Origin: Curtobacterium sp. 9128
GTDB lineage: Bacteria; Actinomycetota; Actinomycetes; Actinomycetales; Microbacteriaceae
DNA length: 64,000 bases
Assembly (NCBI RefSeq): GCF_007673775.1
Contig: NZ_VEAF01000004.1
Location: 373,451-437,450 of the forward strand
Direction: 5' to 3'
Position numbers and translations under genes: made by a program. The notes beneath the pieces are model-generated. The model was given only the letters and a program-made list of their open reading frames with translations, did not search any database and was not told the origin of the DNA. Shown here one piece after another: positions 27,457-36,629 of this stretch (position 1 is its first letter; every line of letters begins with the position of its first letter).

Positions 27457-27729
27457 TCAGGCCGCGTCGTGGTCCGTCTGCAGGAAGTCGACCAGGCTGT
27501 CCGCCGTGGTCTCCGCGTCGTCGCCGGTCACGGTGATGGTGACCTCGTCGCCGTTCTCGACGCCGAGCCCGAGGAGCCCGAGGATGCTGCCGGCGTTCGC
27601 GGACTTGTCGCCCTTGCTGATCGTGACCTGGTGTCCGGATGCGGTGACGCTCTGGACGAAGAGGGACGCCGGACGGGCGTGCAGACCGGATCCGCTGGCG
27701 ACGGTGACGGTGCGGGTGGCTTCGGACAT
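27457..27729 (-). CDS. ptsH: phosphocarrier protein HPr
   Basis: 90 aa. Passes phosphate from EI to sugar-specific EIIA. The phospho-accepting His is H17 in GSGLHARPAS. Ser48 in NAGSILGLLGLG lies at the regulatory Ser46 position, but no HPr kinase gene is in the window. The start at 27729 has AGGAG just upstream. It follows the DeoR gene on the same strand after 71 bp and faces the EI/mannitol genes across the DeoR gene, so the PTS module is split over two strands. Confidence 0.96.
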   Translation of the reverse strand: MSEATRTVTVASGSGLHARPASLFVQSVTASGHQVTISKGDKSANAGSILGLLGLGVENGDEVTITVTGDDAETTADSLVDFLQTDHDAA

Positions 27730-27800
27730 CGATGAACTCCTAGTCGATGGATGGTGCGCTCATGGTAGCGAGCAGGTGGTCGGTGGGGCCGGGAGGACGG

Positions 27801-28571
27801 TCAGGGACGGCCCGGCCAGAAGACCTCGGTGCCGGCGGCCTCGACCTCGCGGACGAGGTCGATGTTGACGCCGGGGTCGGTGATGATCGTGTCGATCGCG
27901 GCGAGCGGTGCGACGCGGCCGAACTCCTCGCGGCCGAACTTCGTGTGGTCGGCGAGCAGGATGCTCCGGCGCGCGGACTTGATCATCGCGGACTTGACCG
28001 CGGCCTCCGCCATGTTGTGCGTGGTCAGGCCGCGCTCCGGGGTGATGCCGTTGATGCTGATGAACGCGACGTCGACACTGACCATGCCGATGAGCTGGTG
28101 AGTCCAGGTGCCGACGCCGGCGAGGGAGTCGTTCCGGACGTTCCCTCCGAGCAGGTGCAGGTCGATGCCCGGGCGGTTCGCGACGGCCATCGCGACGGGG
28201 AGCGAATGCGTCACGACGGTGAGACCGCGGTCCGTCGGGAGCATCTCGGCGAGGCAGATCGTCGACGTGCCGGCGTCGATCATGACCGACCCGTTCTCGG
28301 GGAGCTCCTCGAGCGCCGCCTCGGCGATCACCATCTTCTCGGACTGGTTGATCCCACCGCGGTCGCCGACGCCCGGGTGGAGCGTGATCCGCTCGACCGG
28401 GATCGCACCGCCGTGGGCCCGGCGGACCAGGCCGCGGCGCTCCAACGAGGTGAGGTCGCGGCGGATGGTCTCCGGGGTCACCTCGAGCAGTTCGGCGAGG
28501 TCCTTGACGTCCACCCGGCCGTCGGCCCGCGCGCGTTCGACGATGCGCTGGTGGCGCTCTGGTGCGTACAT
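27801..28571 (-). CDS. DeoR-family regulator of the PTS/mannitol genes
   Basis: 256 aa. The N-terminal DeoR winged helix is RHQRIVERARADGRVDVKDLAELLEVTPETIRRDL. The C-terminal sugar-phosphate sensing domain includes VMIDAGTSTICLAEML, VVTHSLPVA and LLGGNVR. Family members are repressors released by phosphorylated sugars. It is divergent from ptsI across a 292-bp gap with T-rich repeats and upstream of ptsH, so it probably controls both arms. The inducer is unknown; fructose-1-phosphate or another hexose phosphate would be usual. Confidence 0.93.
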   Translation of the reverse strand: MYAPERHQRIVERARADGRVDVKDLAELLEVTPETIRRDLTSLERRGLVRRAHGGAIPVERITLHPGVGDRGGINQSEKMVIAEAALEELPENGSVMIDAGTSTICLAEMLPTDRGLTVVTHSLPVAMAVANRPGIDLHLLGGNVRNDSLAGVGTWTHQLIGMVSVDVAFISINGITPERGLTTHNMAEAAVKSAMIKSARRSILLADHTKFGREEFGRVAPLAAIDTIITDPGVNIDLVREVEAAGTEVFWPGRP

Positions 28572-28863
28572 CGGACCTCGATGTCTCGTGGCTGGGGCGG
28601 ATGGTGTCGGTCCGCCGGTCGGAGTCGGGCCGGAACGGACACGGACGGATGCGGTTCGGCGGGATCGACCCCGAAGTGGGGGAAGGTCAGACGAAAACGG
28701 GCATCTGTTTGTGCATTTTTATCCCCGGATGTGTTTGTTTGTCAACGCGGATCGGGGTATGGTGCTGCACAAGCCGCACGGACGTGGTCCGTTCCGTGTC
28801 GTGCCCGAACCGCCAGAACGACCAGCCCCCACCGCAAGCGCGCGTGAGATGAAGGAGTCTCGA
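28572..28863. promoter_or_regulatory. 292-bp divergent control region with T-rich repeats and ptsI promoter
   Basis: The stretch 28690-28763 is strikingly A/T-rich for this genome. It contains TGTTTGTGCATTTTT (28706-28720) and TGTTTGTTTGTCAA (28732-28745). On the plus strand TTGTTT (28735-28740), 17 nt, TATGGT (28758-28763) makes a good promoter. The repeated TGTTTGT motif overlapping and preceding the -35 is a plausible DeoR-family binding site. About 100 nt of leader follow before the AAGGAG of ptsI. Confidence 0.55.
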
Positions 28864-30519
28864 ATGTCCGAACTGCTCGGAACCGGCGTCGGCCGCGGTG
28901 TTGCCCGTGGCCCCGTGCTCCGGATGGCGGACCCGCTCGGCGAACCGTCGACGGCGGCGCTCGAGGGTCCGGCGGACGACGCGAAGCAGGCGGTGCACAC
29001 GGCGCTCGCCGCGGTGGCGGAGGACCTCACCAAGCGCGGACAGCTCGCCGGTGGGGACGCGCAGGCCGTGCTCGAGGCGCAGGCGCTCATGGCGCAGGAC
29101 CCGACCCTCCTCGACGACGTGCACACCCGCATCGACGCCGGCACGAACGCCGAGCGCGCCGTGTTCGAGGCGTTCGGCCAGTTCCGCGACCTCCTCGTTG
29201 CGATGGGCGGCTACATGGGGGAGCGCGCGACGGACCTCGACGACGTCGCCCAGCGCATCATCGCCAAGCTCCGCGGCGTGCACGCCCCCGGCGTCCCCGA
29301 GTCGGACACCCCCTTCGTCCTCGTCGCCCGTGACCTCGCCCCCGCCGACACCGCGCTCCTCGACCTCGAGAAGGTCCTCGCGCTCGTCACCCGCGACGGT
29401 GGCCCGACCTCGCACACCGCGATCCTGGCCCGCGCCAAGGGCATCACCGCGATCGTCGGTGTCACCGGCGCGGACGACCTGACCGACGGGCAGGACGTCG
29501 TCGTCGACGCCGCCGCCGGCACCGTCGTCACCGAGCCCTCCGCCGACCTCGTCGCCGAGGTCGAGCAGCGCATCGCCGACCGCCTCGCAGCCGCCGCGGC
29601 ACCCCTGACGGCCGGTGCCCTCGCCGACGGACACGTCGTGCCCCTCCTGGCCAACCTCGGCAGCCCCGCCGACGCCGCGGGCGCGGTCGCGCTCGGGGCC
29701 GAGGGCGTCGGGCTCTTCCGCACCGAGTTCCTCTTCCTCGACTCGCCGAAGGCCCCGACCGTGGACGAGCAGAAGGAGTCCTACAAGCAGCTCCTCGCCG
29801 CGTTCCCGGGCAAGAAGGTCGTCGTCCGGGCCCTCGACGCCGGTGCCGACAAGCCGCTCCCGTTCCTCACGGACAAGGACGAGGAGAACCCGGCGCTCGG
29901 TCGCCGTGGCCTCCGTGCGCTGCGGAACCACCCCGAGGTGCTCCGCGACCAGCTCACCGCGCTCGCCCAAGCCGACGCCGAGACCGAGGCCGACCTCTGG
30001 GTGATGGCGCCGATGGTCGCCGACGCCGAGGAGACCGAGTACTTCGTCGACCTCGCCCGCGAGCTCGGCATCCGGACGGCCGGCGTGATGGCCGAGGTGC
30101 CCTCGCTCGCGCTGATGGCCGAGCAGGTGTTCCAGTCCGCCGACTTCGTGTCGATCGGCACGAACGACCTCACCCAGTACACGATGGCCGCCGACCGGAT
30201 GCTCGGCACCGTCGCGGCGTACCAGGACCCCTGGCACCCGGCCGTCCTGCGCCTCGTCGCACAGCTCGGCTCCGCCGGCGTCGACGCGGCCAAGCCCGTC
30301 GGCATCTGCGGTGAGGCGGCGGCCGACCCGCTCCTCGCCGTCGTGCTCGTCGGCCTCGGCGCCACGACCCTCTCCATGACCCCCGCGGCCCTCGCCGACG
30401 TGCGCGCCGAACTCGGCAAGCACACCCTCGACGAAGCCCGCGAGATGGCCCAGGCGGCACTCGCCGCGTCCACGGCGGCGGCCGCGAAGTCCGCCGCCGC
30501 GGCGGTGCACGCCGCCTGA
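28864..30519 (+). CDS. ptsI: phosphoenolpyruvate-protein phosphotransferase (EI)
   Basis: 551 aa. Takes phosphate from PEP to start the PTS chain. The start is the ATG at 28864, 7 nt after AAGGAG; the upstream open frame is not coding. The phosphohistidine is H184 in GGPTSHTAILAR. The PEP-binding TIM barrel has EGVGLFRTEFLF, SIGTNDLTQY and the active-site Cys in GICGEAAAD. The C-terminal ~30 residues are an Ala-rich tail. First gene of ptsI-mtlA-mtlF-mtlD. Confidence 0.97.
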   Translation: MSELLGTGVGRGVARGPVLRMADPLGEPSTAALEGPADDAKQAVHTALAAVAEDLTKRGQLAGGDAQAVLEAQALMAQDPTLLDDVHTRIDAGTNAERAVFEAFGQFRDLLVAMGGYMGERATDLDDVAQRIIAKLRGVHAPGVPESDTPFVLVARDLAPADTALLDLEKVLALVTRDGGPTSHTAILARAKGITAIVGVTGADDLTDGQDVVVDAAAGTVVTEPSADLVAEVEQRIADRLAAAAAPLTAGALADGHVVPLLANLGSPADAAGAVALGAEGVGLFRTEFLFLDSPKAPTVDEQKESYKQLLAAFPGKKVVVRALDAGADKPLPFLTDKDEENPALGRRGLRALRNHPEVLRDQLTALAQADAETEADLWVMAPMVADAEETEYFVDLARELGIRTAGVMAEVPSLALMAEQVFQSADFVSIGTNDLTQYTMAADRMLGTVAAYQDPWHPAVLRLVAQLGSAGVDAAKPVGICGEAAADPLLAVVLVGLGATTLSMTPAALADVRAELGKHTLDEAREMAQAALAASTAAAAKSAAAAVHAA

Positions 30520-30593
30520 GCCGACCGCTCCACCACCCCAGCACCACCCGTCCCGCACATGCAGCAGCACCACCACACAGAAAGTCACCGCAC

Positions 30594-32153
30594 ATGACAA
30601 CGTCGTCCGTTGCAGCGCCCGACGCCCCCGCGAACTCGCGGGGCGGCGCACGCGTCGCCGTTCAGAAGTTCGGCACGTTCCTCTCCGGCATGGTCATGCC
30701 CAACATCGCGATCTTCATCGCGTGGGGCATCATCACCGCCTTCTTCATCGAGACCGGTTGGACGCCCGTCGGCATCCTCGGCGGCTTCGGTGAGACGAAC
30801 GGCGTCGCCAACATCGGCCTCGTCGGCCCGATCCTGACCTACCTCATCCCGCTCGCGATCGCGATCCAGGGCGGCCGGATGATCTACGAGACCCGCGGCG
30901 CCGTCGTCGGGTCGATCATGACCATGGGTGTCATCATCGGCGCCAGCGGCACGACGATGATCCTCGGTGCCATGATCTGTGGTCCGCTCGGTGCGTACCT
31001 CATCAAGCAGATCGACAAGATCTGGGACGGCAAGATCAAGCCCGGCTTCGAGATGCTCGTGAACAACTACGCGGCCGGCATCCTCGGCTTCGTCCTCGCG
31101 ATGATCGGGTTCTTCTGGCTCGCCCCGCTGTTCAAGCTCATCGCCGAGGGCCTCGGCGCAGCCGTGAACTTCCTCGTCCAGCACTCGCTGCTGCCGCTCG
31201 CGAGCGTCATCATCGAGCCCGCCAAGGTGTTCTTCCTCAACAACGCCATCAACCACGGCGTGCTCGACCAGCTCGGTGCGCAGCAGGTCCAGGAGTCCGG
31301 CAAGAGCATCCTGTTCCTGCTCGAGGCGAACCCCGGCCCGGGTCTCGGCATCCTGCTCGCCTTCACCTTCTTCGGTGTCGGCATCGCCCGCTCGACCGCC
31401 CCCGGCGCGATCATCATCCAGTTCCTCGGCGGCATCCACGAGATCTACTTCCCGTACGTGCTGCAGAAGCCGGTCCTGTTCATCGCCGTGATCCTCGGTG
31501 GTGCCACCGGTGTCGCGACCAACGTCGCCTTCCACTCCGGCCTCGTCGCCCCGGCATCGCCCGGTTCGATCTTCGCCGTGCTCGGGTCGACCGCGAAGGA
31601 CAGCTTCGTCGGTGTCATCCTGTCGGTGCTCTTCTCGGCCGCGGTGTCCTTCGCGGTGGCGTCGTTCTTCCTCATCGCCACCCGCAAGCGCGACATGGCG
31701 AACGGCGGCGGCGACATGGCGGCGGCGTTCGACAAGATGCAGGCCACCAAGGGCCGCGACGCCAACGCCGCGACCGCCGGCCTGTTCGGCACCAACGCCC
31801 CGGCGAACGAAGAGGAGTCCGAGGCGGCCCTCGGCGGCGTCGGCTCGGCGTCCGCCACGGCGACGGCCACCCGCGTCGAGAACGTCGTGTTCGCCTGCGA
31901 CGCCGGCATGGGGTCCAGCGCGATGGGCGCCAGCGTCCTGCGCAACAAGGTCAAGAAGGCGGGCATCGAGGGCGTCACGGTCGTCAACAAGGCGATCGCG
32001 AACCTCGACGGCACCGAGGACCTGATCATCACCCAGGAAGAGCTGACGGACCGCGCCAAGCAGAAGAACCCGAACGCACAGCACGTGTCGGTCGGCAACT
32101 TCATGAACGCGCCGCAGTACGACCAGGTCGTCGACCAGCTCAAGAACCAGTAA
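30594..32153 (+). CDS. mtlA: mannitol-specific PTS enzyme IICB
   Basis: 519-aa inner-membrane permease that imports and phosphorylates mannitol. The IIC part (~residues 20-365) has the family motif GGIHEIYFPY and about eight hydrophobic helices. A charged linker rich in Ala/Asn/Glu leads to the IIB domain, with the phosphocysteine at C435 in FACDAGMGSSAMGA. The IIA domain is separate (mtlF), unlike the fused E. coli enzyme. It begins 75 bp after ptsI. Confidence 0.96.
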   Translation: MTTSSVAAPDAPANSRGGARVAVQKFGTFLSGMVMPNIAIFIAWGIITAFFIETGWTPVGILGGFGETNGVANIGLVGPILTYLIPLAIAIQGGRMIYETRGAVVGSIMTMGVIIGASGTTMILGAMICGPLGAYLIKQIDKIWDGKIKPGFEMLVNNYAAGILGFVLAMIGFFWLAPLFKLIAEGLGAAVNFLVQHSLLPLASVIIEPAKVFFLNNAINHGVLDQLGAQQVQESGKSILFLLEANPGPGLGILLAFTFFGVGIARSTAPGAIIIQFLGGIHEIYFPYVLQKPVLFIAVILGGATGVATNVAFHSGLVAPASPGSIFAVLGSTAKDSFVGVILSVLFSAAVSFAVASFFLIATRKRDMANGGGDMAAAFDKMQATKGRDANAATAGLFGTNAPANEEESEAALGGVGSASATATATRVENVVFACDAGMGSSAMGASVLRNKVKKAGIEGVTVVNKAIANLDGTEDLIITQEELTDRAKQKNPNAQHVSVGNFMNAPQYDQVVDQLKNQ

Positions 32154-32226
32154 CGAAGTGCAGAATCGGAGGGGACGGGCCACGGCCCGTCCCCTCCACC
32201 ACGTCCACGAACCAAGGAGAACCCCG

Positions 32227-32664
32227 ATGCCCGTCCTGCAGGAGAGCCAGATCCGGATCCACACCGAGGACACCGCGCCGACCAAGTCGGAAGCGATGAA
32301 GGAGGCCGCGGAGATCCTCGAGGCTGCGGGCGCGGTCACCGCCGACTACTACCCGGCGATGCTCGAGCGTGAGAAGAGCGTCTCGACGTACATGGGGAAC
32401 TTCCTCGCCATCCCGCACGGCACGAACGACGCCAAGGACGCCATCAAGTCGTCCGCGCTGTCGTTCATCCGCTACGCGGCGCCGATCGACTGGGACGGCA
32501 ACGAGGTGCGCTTCGTCGTCGGCATCGCCGGGGTGAACAACGAGCACCTCGACATCCTCTCCAAGATCGCGATCGTGTTCTCCGACGAGGACGAGGTCGC
32601 CAAGCTGACCAGCGCCCCCGACACCGCGGCGATCCTCGCGATCCTCGGCGAGGTCAACGAGTGA
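32227..32664 (+). CDS. mtlF: mannitol-specific PTS enzyme IIA
   Basis: 145 aa. Relays phosphate from HPr to the IIB domain of MtlA. The active-site His is H64 in FLAIPHGT. The ATG at 32227 follows AAGGAG by 7 nt. The stop overlaps mtlD (GTGA). The 73-bp gap after mtlA contains GGGGACGGGCC..GGCCCGTCCCC (near 32171-32196), a hairpin that could stabilise the upstream message or tune expression. Confidence 0.95.
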   Translation: MPVLQESQIRIHTEDTAPTKSEAMKEAAEILEAAGAVTADYYPAMLEREKSVSTYMGNFLAIPHGTNDAKDAIKSSALSFIRYAAPIDWDGNEVRFVVGIAGVNNEHLDILSKIAIVFSDEDEVAKLTSAPDTAAILAILGEVNE

Positions 32665-33821
32665 GCGCGACGCGGACCGCCGTCCACTTCGGCGCGGGCA
32701 ACATCGGCCGCGGCTTCGTCGGCCTGCTCCTGCACGAGGCCGGCTACGAGGTCGTGTTCGCCGACGTCGCCGCCCCCCTCATCGACGCCCTCGCCGCCGC
32801 GGACTCCTACACCGTGCACGAGGTGGGTGCCGGTGCGACCGACCACGAGGTGTCGGCCTTCCGGGCCCTCAACAGCGCGCAGGACGAGGCTGGCGTCGTC
32901 GCCGAGATCGCGGCCGCCGAGATCGTGACCTGCGCCGTCGGGCCGAACGTCCTGAAGTTCATCGCCCCGGTCATCGCGAAGGGCCTCGAGCAGCGCGACG
33001 CGTCGGCCGCCCCGATCGCCGTCATGGCCTGCGAGAACGCCATCAACGCCACCGACCGGCTCCACGAGTTCATCGTCGAGGCCCTGCCGGCCGAGACCCG
33101 CGACGCGACGCTCGCCAAGGCCGTGTTCGCGAACACCGCCGTGGACCGCATCGTCCCGGCCCAGCCGGAGGGCGCCGGACTCGACGTCACCGTCGAGACC
33201 TACTTCGAATGGGCCATCGACCGCACGCCGTTCGGCGGTGCGGAGCCGGAGATCCCCGGCGTGCACTACGTGGACGGGCTGGCCGCGTCGATCGAGCGCA
33301 AGCTCTTCACGGTGAACACCGGACACGCCACCGTCGCGTACCACGGCTTCCTCGCGGGGGCCGACAAGATCTCCGACGCGGTCGCGATCCCCGCGGTGCG
33401 CTCGGAGCTCGAGGCGGTGCTCGCCGAGACGAGCGACCTGCTGGTCCGCCGGCACGAGCTCGACCCCGAGGTGCACCGTGCGTACGTGCAGGCGATCATC
33501 GCGCGGTTCGAGAACCCGCACCTGCCGGACACCGTGACCCGCGTCGGTCGGCAGCCGCTCCGGAAGCTGTCCCGCGACGAGCGGTTCGTGTCCCCGGCGG
33601 CCGCCCTGGCCGAGGACGGCACCGAACCGGTCGCACTCCTCGACGCCATGGGTGCGGCGCTCCGCTTCGACGTCCCCGACGACGAGCAGAGCGTCGAACT
33701 CCAGGCGCTACTCGGCTCCGAGCGGTCCGACGAGGACGTGGTCACCGCGATCACCGGGCTCGACGCGCAGCACCCGCTGCACGCCGCGTTCGCCGAGCGG
33801 GTCCGGACCGCGCGGTCGTAG
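32661..33821 (+). CDS. mtlD: mannitol-1-phosphate 5-dehydrogenase
   Basis: 386 aa. Oxidises mannitol-1-phosphate to fructose-6-phosphate with NAD. N-terminal dinucleotide-binding motif [12 protein letters not shown], then [10 protein letters not shown] and the substrate-site Lys in [17 protein letters not shown] (the K-x5-N-x2-H pattern of polyol dehydrogenases). GTGA overlap with mtlF shows coupling. It completes the mannitol pathway encoded by this operon. Confidence 0.97.
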   Translation: MSATRTAVHFGAGNIGRGFVGLLLHEAGYEVVFADVAAPLIDALAAADSYTVHEVGAGATDHEVSAFRALNSAQDEAGVVAEIAAAEIVTCAVGPNVLKFIAPVIAKGLEQRDASAAPIAVMACENAINATDRLHEFIVEALPAETRDATLAKAVFANTAVDRIVPAQPEGAGLDVTVETYFEWAIDRTPFGGAEPEIPGVHYVDGLAASIERKLFTVNTGHATVAYHGFLAGADKISDAVAIPAVRSELEAVLAETSDLLVRRHELDPEVHRAYVQAIIARFENPHLPDTVTRVGRQPLRKLSRDERFVSPAAALAEDGTEPVALLDAMGAALRFDVPDDEQSVELQALLGSERSDEDVVTAITGLDAQHPLHAAFAERVRTARS

Positions 33822-33832
33822 CGACCTCAGAC

Positions 33833-33867
33833 GGATGGGAGGTTCCCCACCGGGGAACCTCCCATCC
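33833..33867. terminator. bidirectional terminator between mtlD and the lipid kinase gene
   Basis: Perfect 16-bp stem (33833-33848 with 33852-33867), ACC loop, followed by CTCTGT. The core GGATGGGAGGTTCCCC resembles repeat family A in its first ten bases (GGAYGGGAGG), possibly a diverged relative. Confidence 0.8.
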
Positions 33868-33888
33868 CTCTGTACATTCGCTGCGCGG

Positions 33889-34869
33889 TCAGGCGCCCCG
33901 CAGCGTCAGCCCGCCGTGGCGGACCGTCAGGACCGCCGCCGTCACGGTGCCGAAGGGGTCTCCGTCGAGCTGGATCTGCTGCGGCTCGTCGAGGGTCATC
34001 GCGAGCCGTCGGGCCGTCGTGTAGCGCAGCGCGCGGGACGCGGGCAGGAACCAGGCGAGCAGCCGGCCGAAGCGCGTGCGGTGGTGGAACCGGTTCATCG
34101 ACAGGCCGTAGCCGACCCGGGTCCAGCCGAGCGCGCCGTCCGGTCGGAACGCCACGGCATCGAGCACGCCGTCGTCCGGCTTCGCTGCCGGCAGCAGGAG
34201 CATGCCGGCGGTGAGTGTCCCGCAGTTGCCCACGATCACGGTGTGTGCGCGCATGCGCTGCTCCGGTGCGTCGTCGAGGCGGTAGCGCACGTCGATGCGG
34301 CGGTTGCCGATCACCGACCGAGCGATCGGGTCGGAGTAGGCGACCCAGCCGAAGCGCTTCTTGAGGCGGGCGTTCGTGTTCGCCGCCATGTTCGCGTCGA
34401 GGCCGATGCCCGCCATCACCAGGAACGCGTGCTCCGTGGTCGTGCCCTCGGCCGAGGTGAGCTCCGCGAAGGCGATGTCGACCCGACGGTCGTCGCCGTG
34501 GAACGCACGGTGCACGGCGCCGGCGACGTCGTTCAGTCGGACGCCGAGGTTCCGGGCGTACAGGTTGCCGGTGCCGGTCGGGACGAGCGCCAGCGGGATG
34601 CCGGCCTCGTGGAGTTCCTCCGCGGCGACCCGGAGCGTCCCGTCCCCGCCGGCGACGAGCACCACGGCGGCGCCGCTGTCGCGGGCAGCACGCGCCGCAG
34701 CCCGCCCGTCGTCGTCCTGCGCGGTCTCGAACCAGCGGGTCGCAGCCCAGCCGCTGGTCTCCTGTTCGGTCGTGACCGCGGCGCGGAGCACCGCGATGTC
34801 GATGCCGGACGGGTTGACGACGACCGCGGCGAAGGGCAGCGCGGCGGGGGAGGGTTCGGGGGACGACAC
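33889..34869 (-). CDS. diacylglycerol kinase / YegS-type lipid kinase
   Basis: 326 aa. Nucleotide-binding motif VAGGDGTLR and PTGTGNLYARNLG, followed by a C-terminal domain with DGVLDAVAF and LDGDPFG, as in DagK/LCB5/YegS enzymes. It probably phosphorylates a membrane lipid (diacylglycerol). The GTG at 34869 is the first start giving a family-like N-terminus. No ribosome site is seen and the divergent qor gene starts 39 bp away, so promoters overlap. Confidence 0.88.
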   Translation of the reverse strand: MSSPEPSPAALPFAAVVVNPSGIDIAVLRAAVTTEQETSGWAATRWFETAQDDDGRAAARAARDSGAAVVLVAGGDGTLRVAAEELHEAGIPLALVPTGTGNLYARNLGVRLNDVAGAVHRAFHGDDRRVDIAFAELTSAEGTTTEHAFLVMAGIGLDANMAANTNARLKKRFGWVAYSDPIARSVIGNRRIDVRYRLDDAPEQRMRAHTVIVGNCGTLTAGMLLLPAAKPDDGVLDAVAFRPDGALGWTRVGYGLSMNRFHHRTRFGRLLAWFLPASRALRYTTARRLAMTLDEPQQIQLDGDPFGTVTAAVLTVRHGGLTLRGA

Positions 34870-34908
34870 GGAGCCGACAGTACCGGCAGGGGGCGTAGCG
34901 TCCGGTGC

Positions 34909-35841
34909 ATGACGAAGCAGTGGGTGGCACCCCGTGCCGGTGGCAGTGAGGTCCTGGAGTCCGTCGACGTCGATGTCCGGCCTCCCGGACGCGGCGAGGT
35001 CACCATCGCGGTGCGGGCGGCGGGGATGAACCCCGCCGACACGAAGCACACGCGGGCCGCAGCGCCGGACGCGTACCCGATCCCGATCGGGTACGAGGTC
35101 GCCGGCGTCATCAGCGCGATCGGGCCCGAGACGGAGATCGCCTCGGGTGGCGGCTCGGTCGGCGACGCCGTGCTGGCCTTCCGGGTGCAGGGCGGTTGGA
35201 CGGAGGAGCTCACGGTTCCGGCGGCCGACGTGTTCGCGAAGCCGGACGCGCTCGGGTTCCCGGAGGCGGCGAACCTGCTGCTGGCCGGTACGACCGCGGC
35301 CGACGTCATCCGGGTGACCCGCGCCTCCGGGCAGGACACCGTGCTCGTGCACGGCGCGTCCGGCGCGGTCGGTGTGAGCGTCCTGCAGCTGCTGCGGCCC
35401 CTCGGCGCCCGGGTGATCGGGACGGCGTCGGAGCGCGGCGCGGACACGATCGCCGACTTCGGCGGTGAGTGGATCGCGTACGGCGACGGCCTCGAGGACC
35501 GTGTGCGTGTACTCGCGCCGGACGGGATCGACGTGGCGATCGACTGCGTCGGCACCGACGAGGCGGTCGACGTGTCGCTCGCGCTCGTCGCCGACCGCAG
35601 CAGGATCGTCACCATCGCGGCGCAGCAGCGCGCGGCGGCGGAGGGGATCCCGATGGTCGGGGGAGCGCAACCCGAGAGCAAGGCGTTCCGCGACTCGGTG
35701 CGCCAGCGGCTGATCGACCTGGCCGCCGAAGGGCAGCTCGTCGTCCCCGTCGCCAGGACGTTCCCGCTCGCCGATGCCCGGGAAGCCGCTGAGCTGCTCG
35801 AGTCCGGCCACCCGGGCGGCAAGCTCGGGCTCGTGCCCTGA
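34909..35841 (+). CDS. NADPH:quinone reductase-like MDR oxidoreductase
   Basis: 310 aa medium-chain dehydrogenase/reductase without the structural-zinc cysteines. GroES-like N-terminus with AAGMNPADTKHTR, then the Rossmann motif VLVHGASGAVGVSVLQLL. It probably reduces quinones or enones using NADPH. The start at 34909 has TAGCGT exactly 7 nt upstream and no Shine-Dalgarno: a leaderless layout. Confidence 0.9.
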   Translation: MTKQWVAPRAGGSEVLESVDVDVRPPGRGEVTIAVRAAGMNPADTKHTRAAAPDAYPIPIGYEVAGVISAIGPETEIASGGGSVGDAVLAFRVQGGWTEELTVPAADVFAKPDALGFPEAANLLLAGTTAADVIRVTRASGQDTVLVHGASGAVGVSVLQLLRPLGARVIGTASERGADTIADFGGEWIAYGDGLEDRVRVLAPDGIDVAIDCVGTDEAVDVSLALVADRSRIVTIAAQQRAAAEGIPMVGGAQPESKAFRDSVRQRLIDLAAEGQLVVPVARTFPLADAREAAELLESGHPGGKLGLVP

Positions 35842-35928
35842 ACGGGGGTCAGTGTGCGGCAACGGCCTGCGTGGGCTTCTGGTTGACTCTGCATCGACCC
35901 GATCACCACTTCACTCCCAGGGGGACCC

Positions 35929-36558
35929 GTGACCGATCAGTACCCGCCGCAGAACCCGTACGGGCAGCAGCCCGGCGACCAGTCCAAGCCCTCCGGTCAG
36001 TACGGCCAGCCCGGTCAGTACGGCCAGCCCGGTCAGTACGGCGGGCCGGGTGACGGCCACACGCCCCAGTACGGAGCGCCGGCGCCGACCGGACCCGGTG
36101 GTGAGCCGCCGCTCTGGGCACCCTGGTACGGCATCTCGTTCCCGAAGGCGTTCGTCCGGTTCTGGAAGAAGTACGTCCGCTTCGACGGGCGCGCGAGCCG
36201 GAGCGAGTACTGGTGGTGGGCCCTCTGGTCCGTCATCGCCAGCATCGTCCTGAACATCCTCGACGGCATCCTCGCCAGCGCGACGGGCTCCACGGTCACC
36301 ACGTCCGGCTCCGGCTCCGTCGGCTTCTCGACGATGTCGACCAACCCGGTCGCGTCGCTGCCGAGCACGCTGTGGGGCCTCGCCACGCTGCTGCCGAGCA
36401 TCGCGCTCCTGATGCGCCGCCTGCACGACGCCAACCTCAGCGGCTGGTGGTGGCTCCTCGCCTTCATCCCGATCCTCGGCTGGATCGCGCTGCTGGTCAT
36501 GGTGCTGCAGTCGTCGAAGCCCGAGGGGCAGCGGTTCGACCGCCCCGAGCGCGGCTGA
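35929..36558 (+). CDS. DUF805 membrane protein with GQYGQP repeat head
   Basis: 209 aa. The start is the GTG at 35929 after AGGGGG. The first ~65 residues are Gln/Tyr/Gly/Pro-rich low complexity, including three 18-bp tandem units (35998-36051) each encoding QYGQPG or a close variant. The DUF805 part has FDGRASRSEYWWWALWS, the family hallmark, followed by about three hydrophobic helices and RRLHDANLSGWWWL. Function of the family is unknown; it is an integral membrane protein. Confidence 0.9.
   Translation: MTDQYPPQNPYGQQPGDQSKPSGQYGQPGQYGQPGQYGGPGDGHTPQYGAPAPTGPGGEPPLWAPWYGISFPKAFVRFWKKYVRFDGRASRSEYWWWALWSVIASIVLNILDGILASATGSTVTTSGSGSVGFSTMSTNPVASLPSTLWGLATLLPSIALLMRRLHDANLSGWWWLLAFIPILGWIALLVMVLQSSKPEGQRFDRPERG
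35998..36051 (+). repeat. three 18-bp in-frame tandem repeats
   Basis: Units start at 35998, 36016 and 36034 with CAGTACGGC; the first two are identical, the third has GGGCCGGGT for CAGCCCGGT. Copy-number change would lengthen or shorten the cytoplasmic head of the DUF805 protein by 6 residues. Confidence 0.8.
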
Positions 36559-36574
36559 GACGACAGCACGACAC

Positions 36575-36611
36575 GACGAAGGGCCCCGGCGATGCGCCGG
36601 GGCCCTTCGTC
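36575..36611. terminator. bidirectional terminator
   Basis: Perfect 17-bp stem (36575-36591 with 36595-36611), loop ATG, core GACGAAGGGCCCCGGCG. It lies between two convergent genes. Confidence 0.85.
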
Positions 36612-36629
36612 ATGTCGTCCGGACGGACC

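Noticed and set aside
27457..33821. Horizontally acquired sugar island
   Set aside because: Apart from the short A/T-rich promoter, base and codon use match the rest of the window, and no mobility genes are present.
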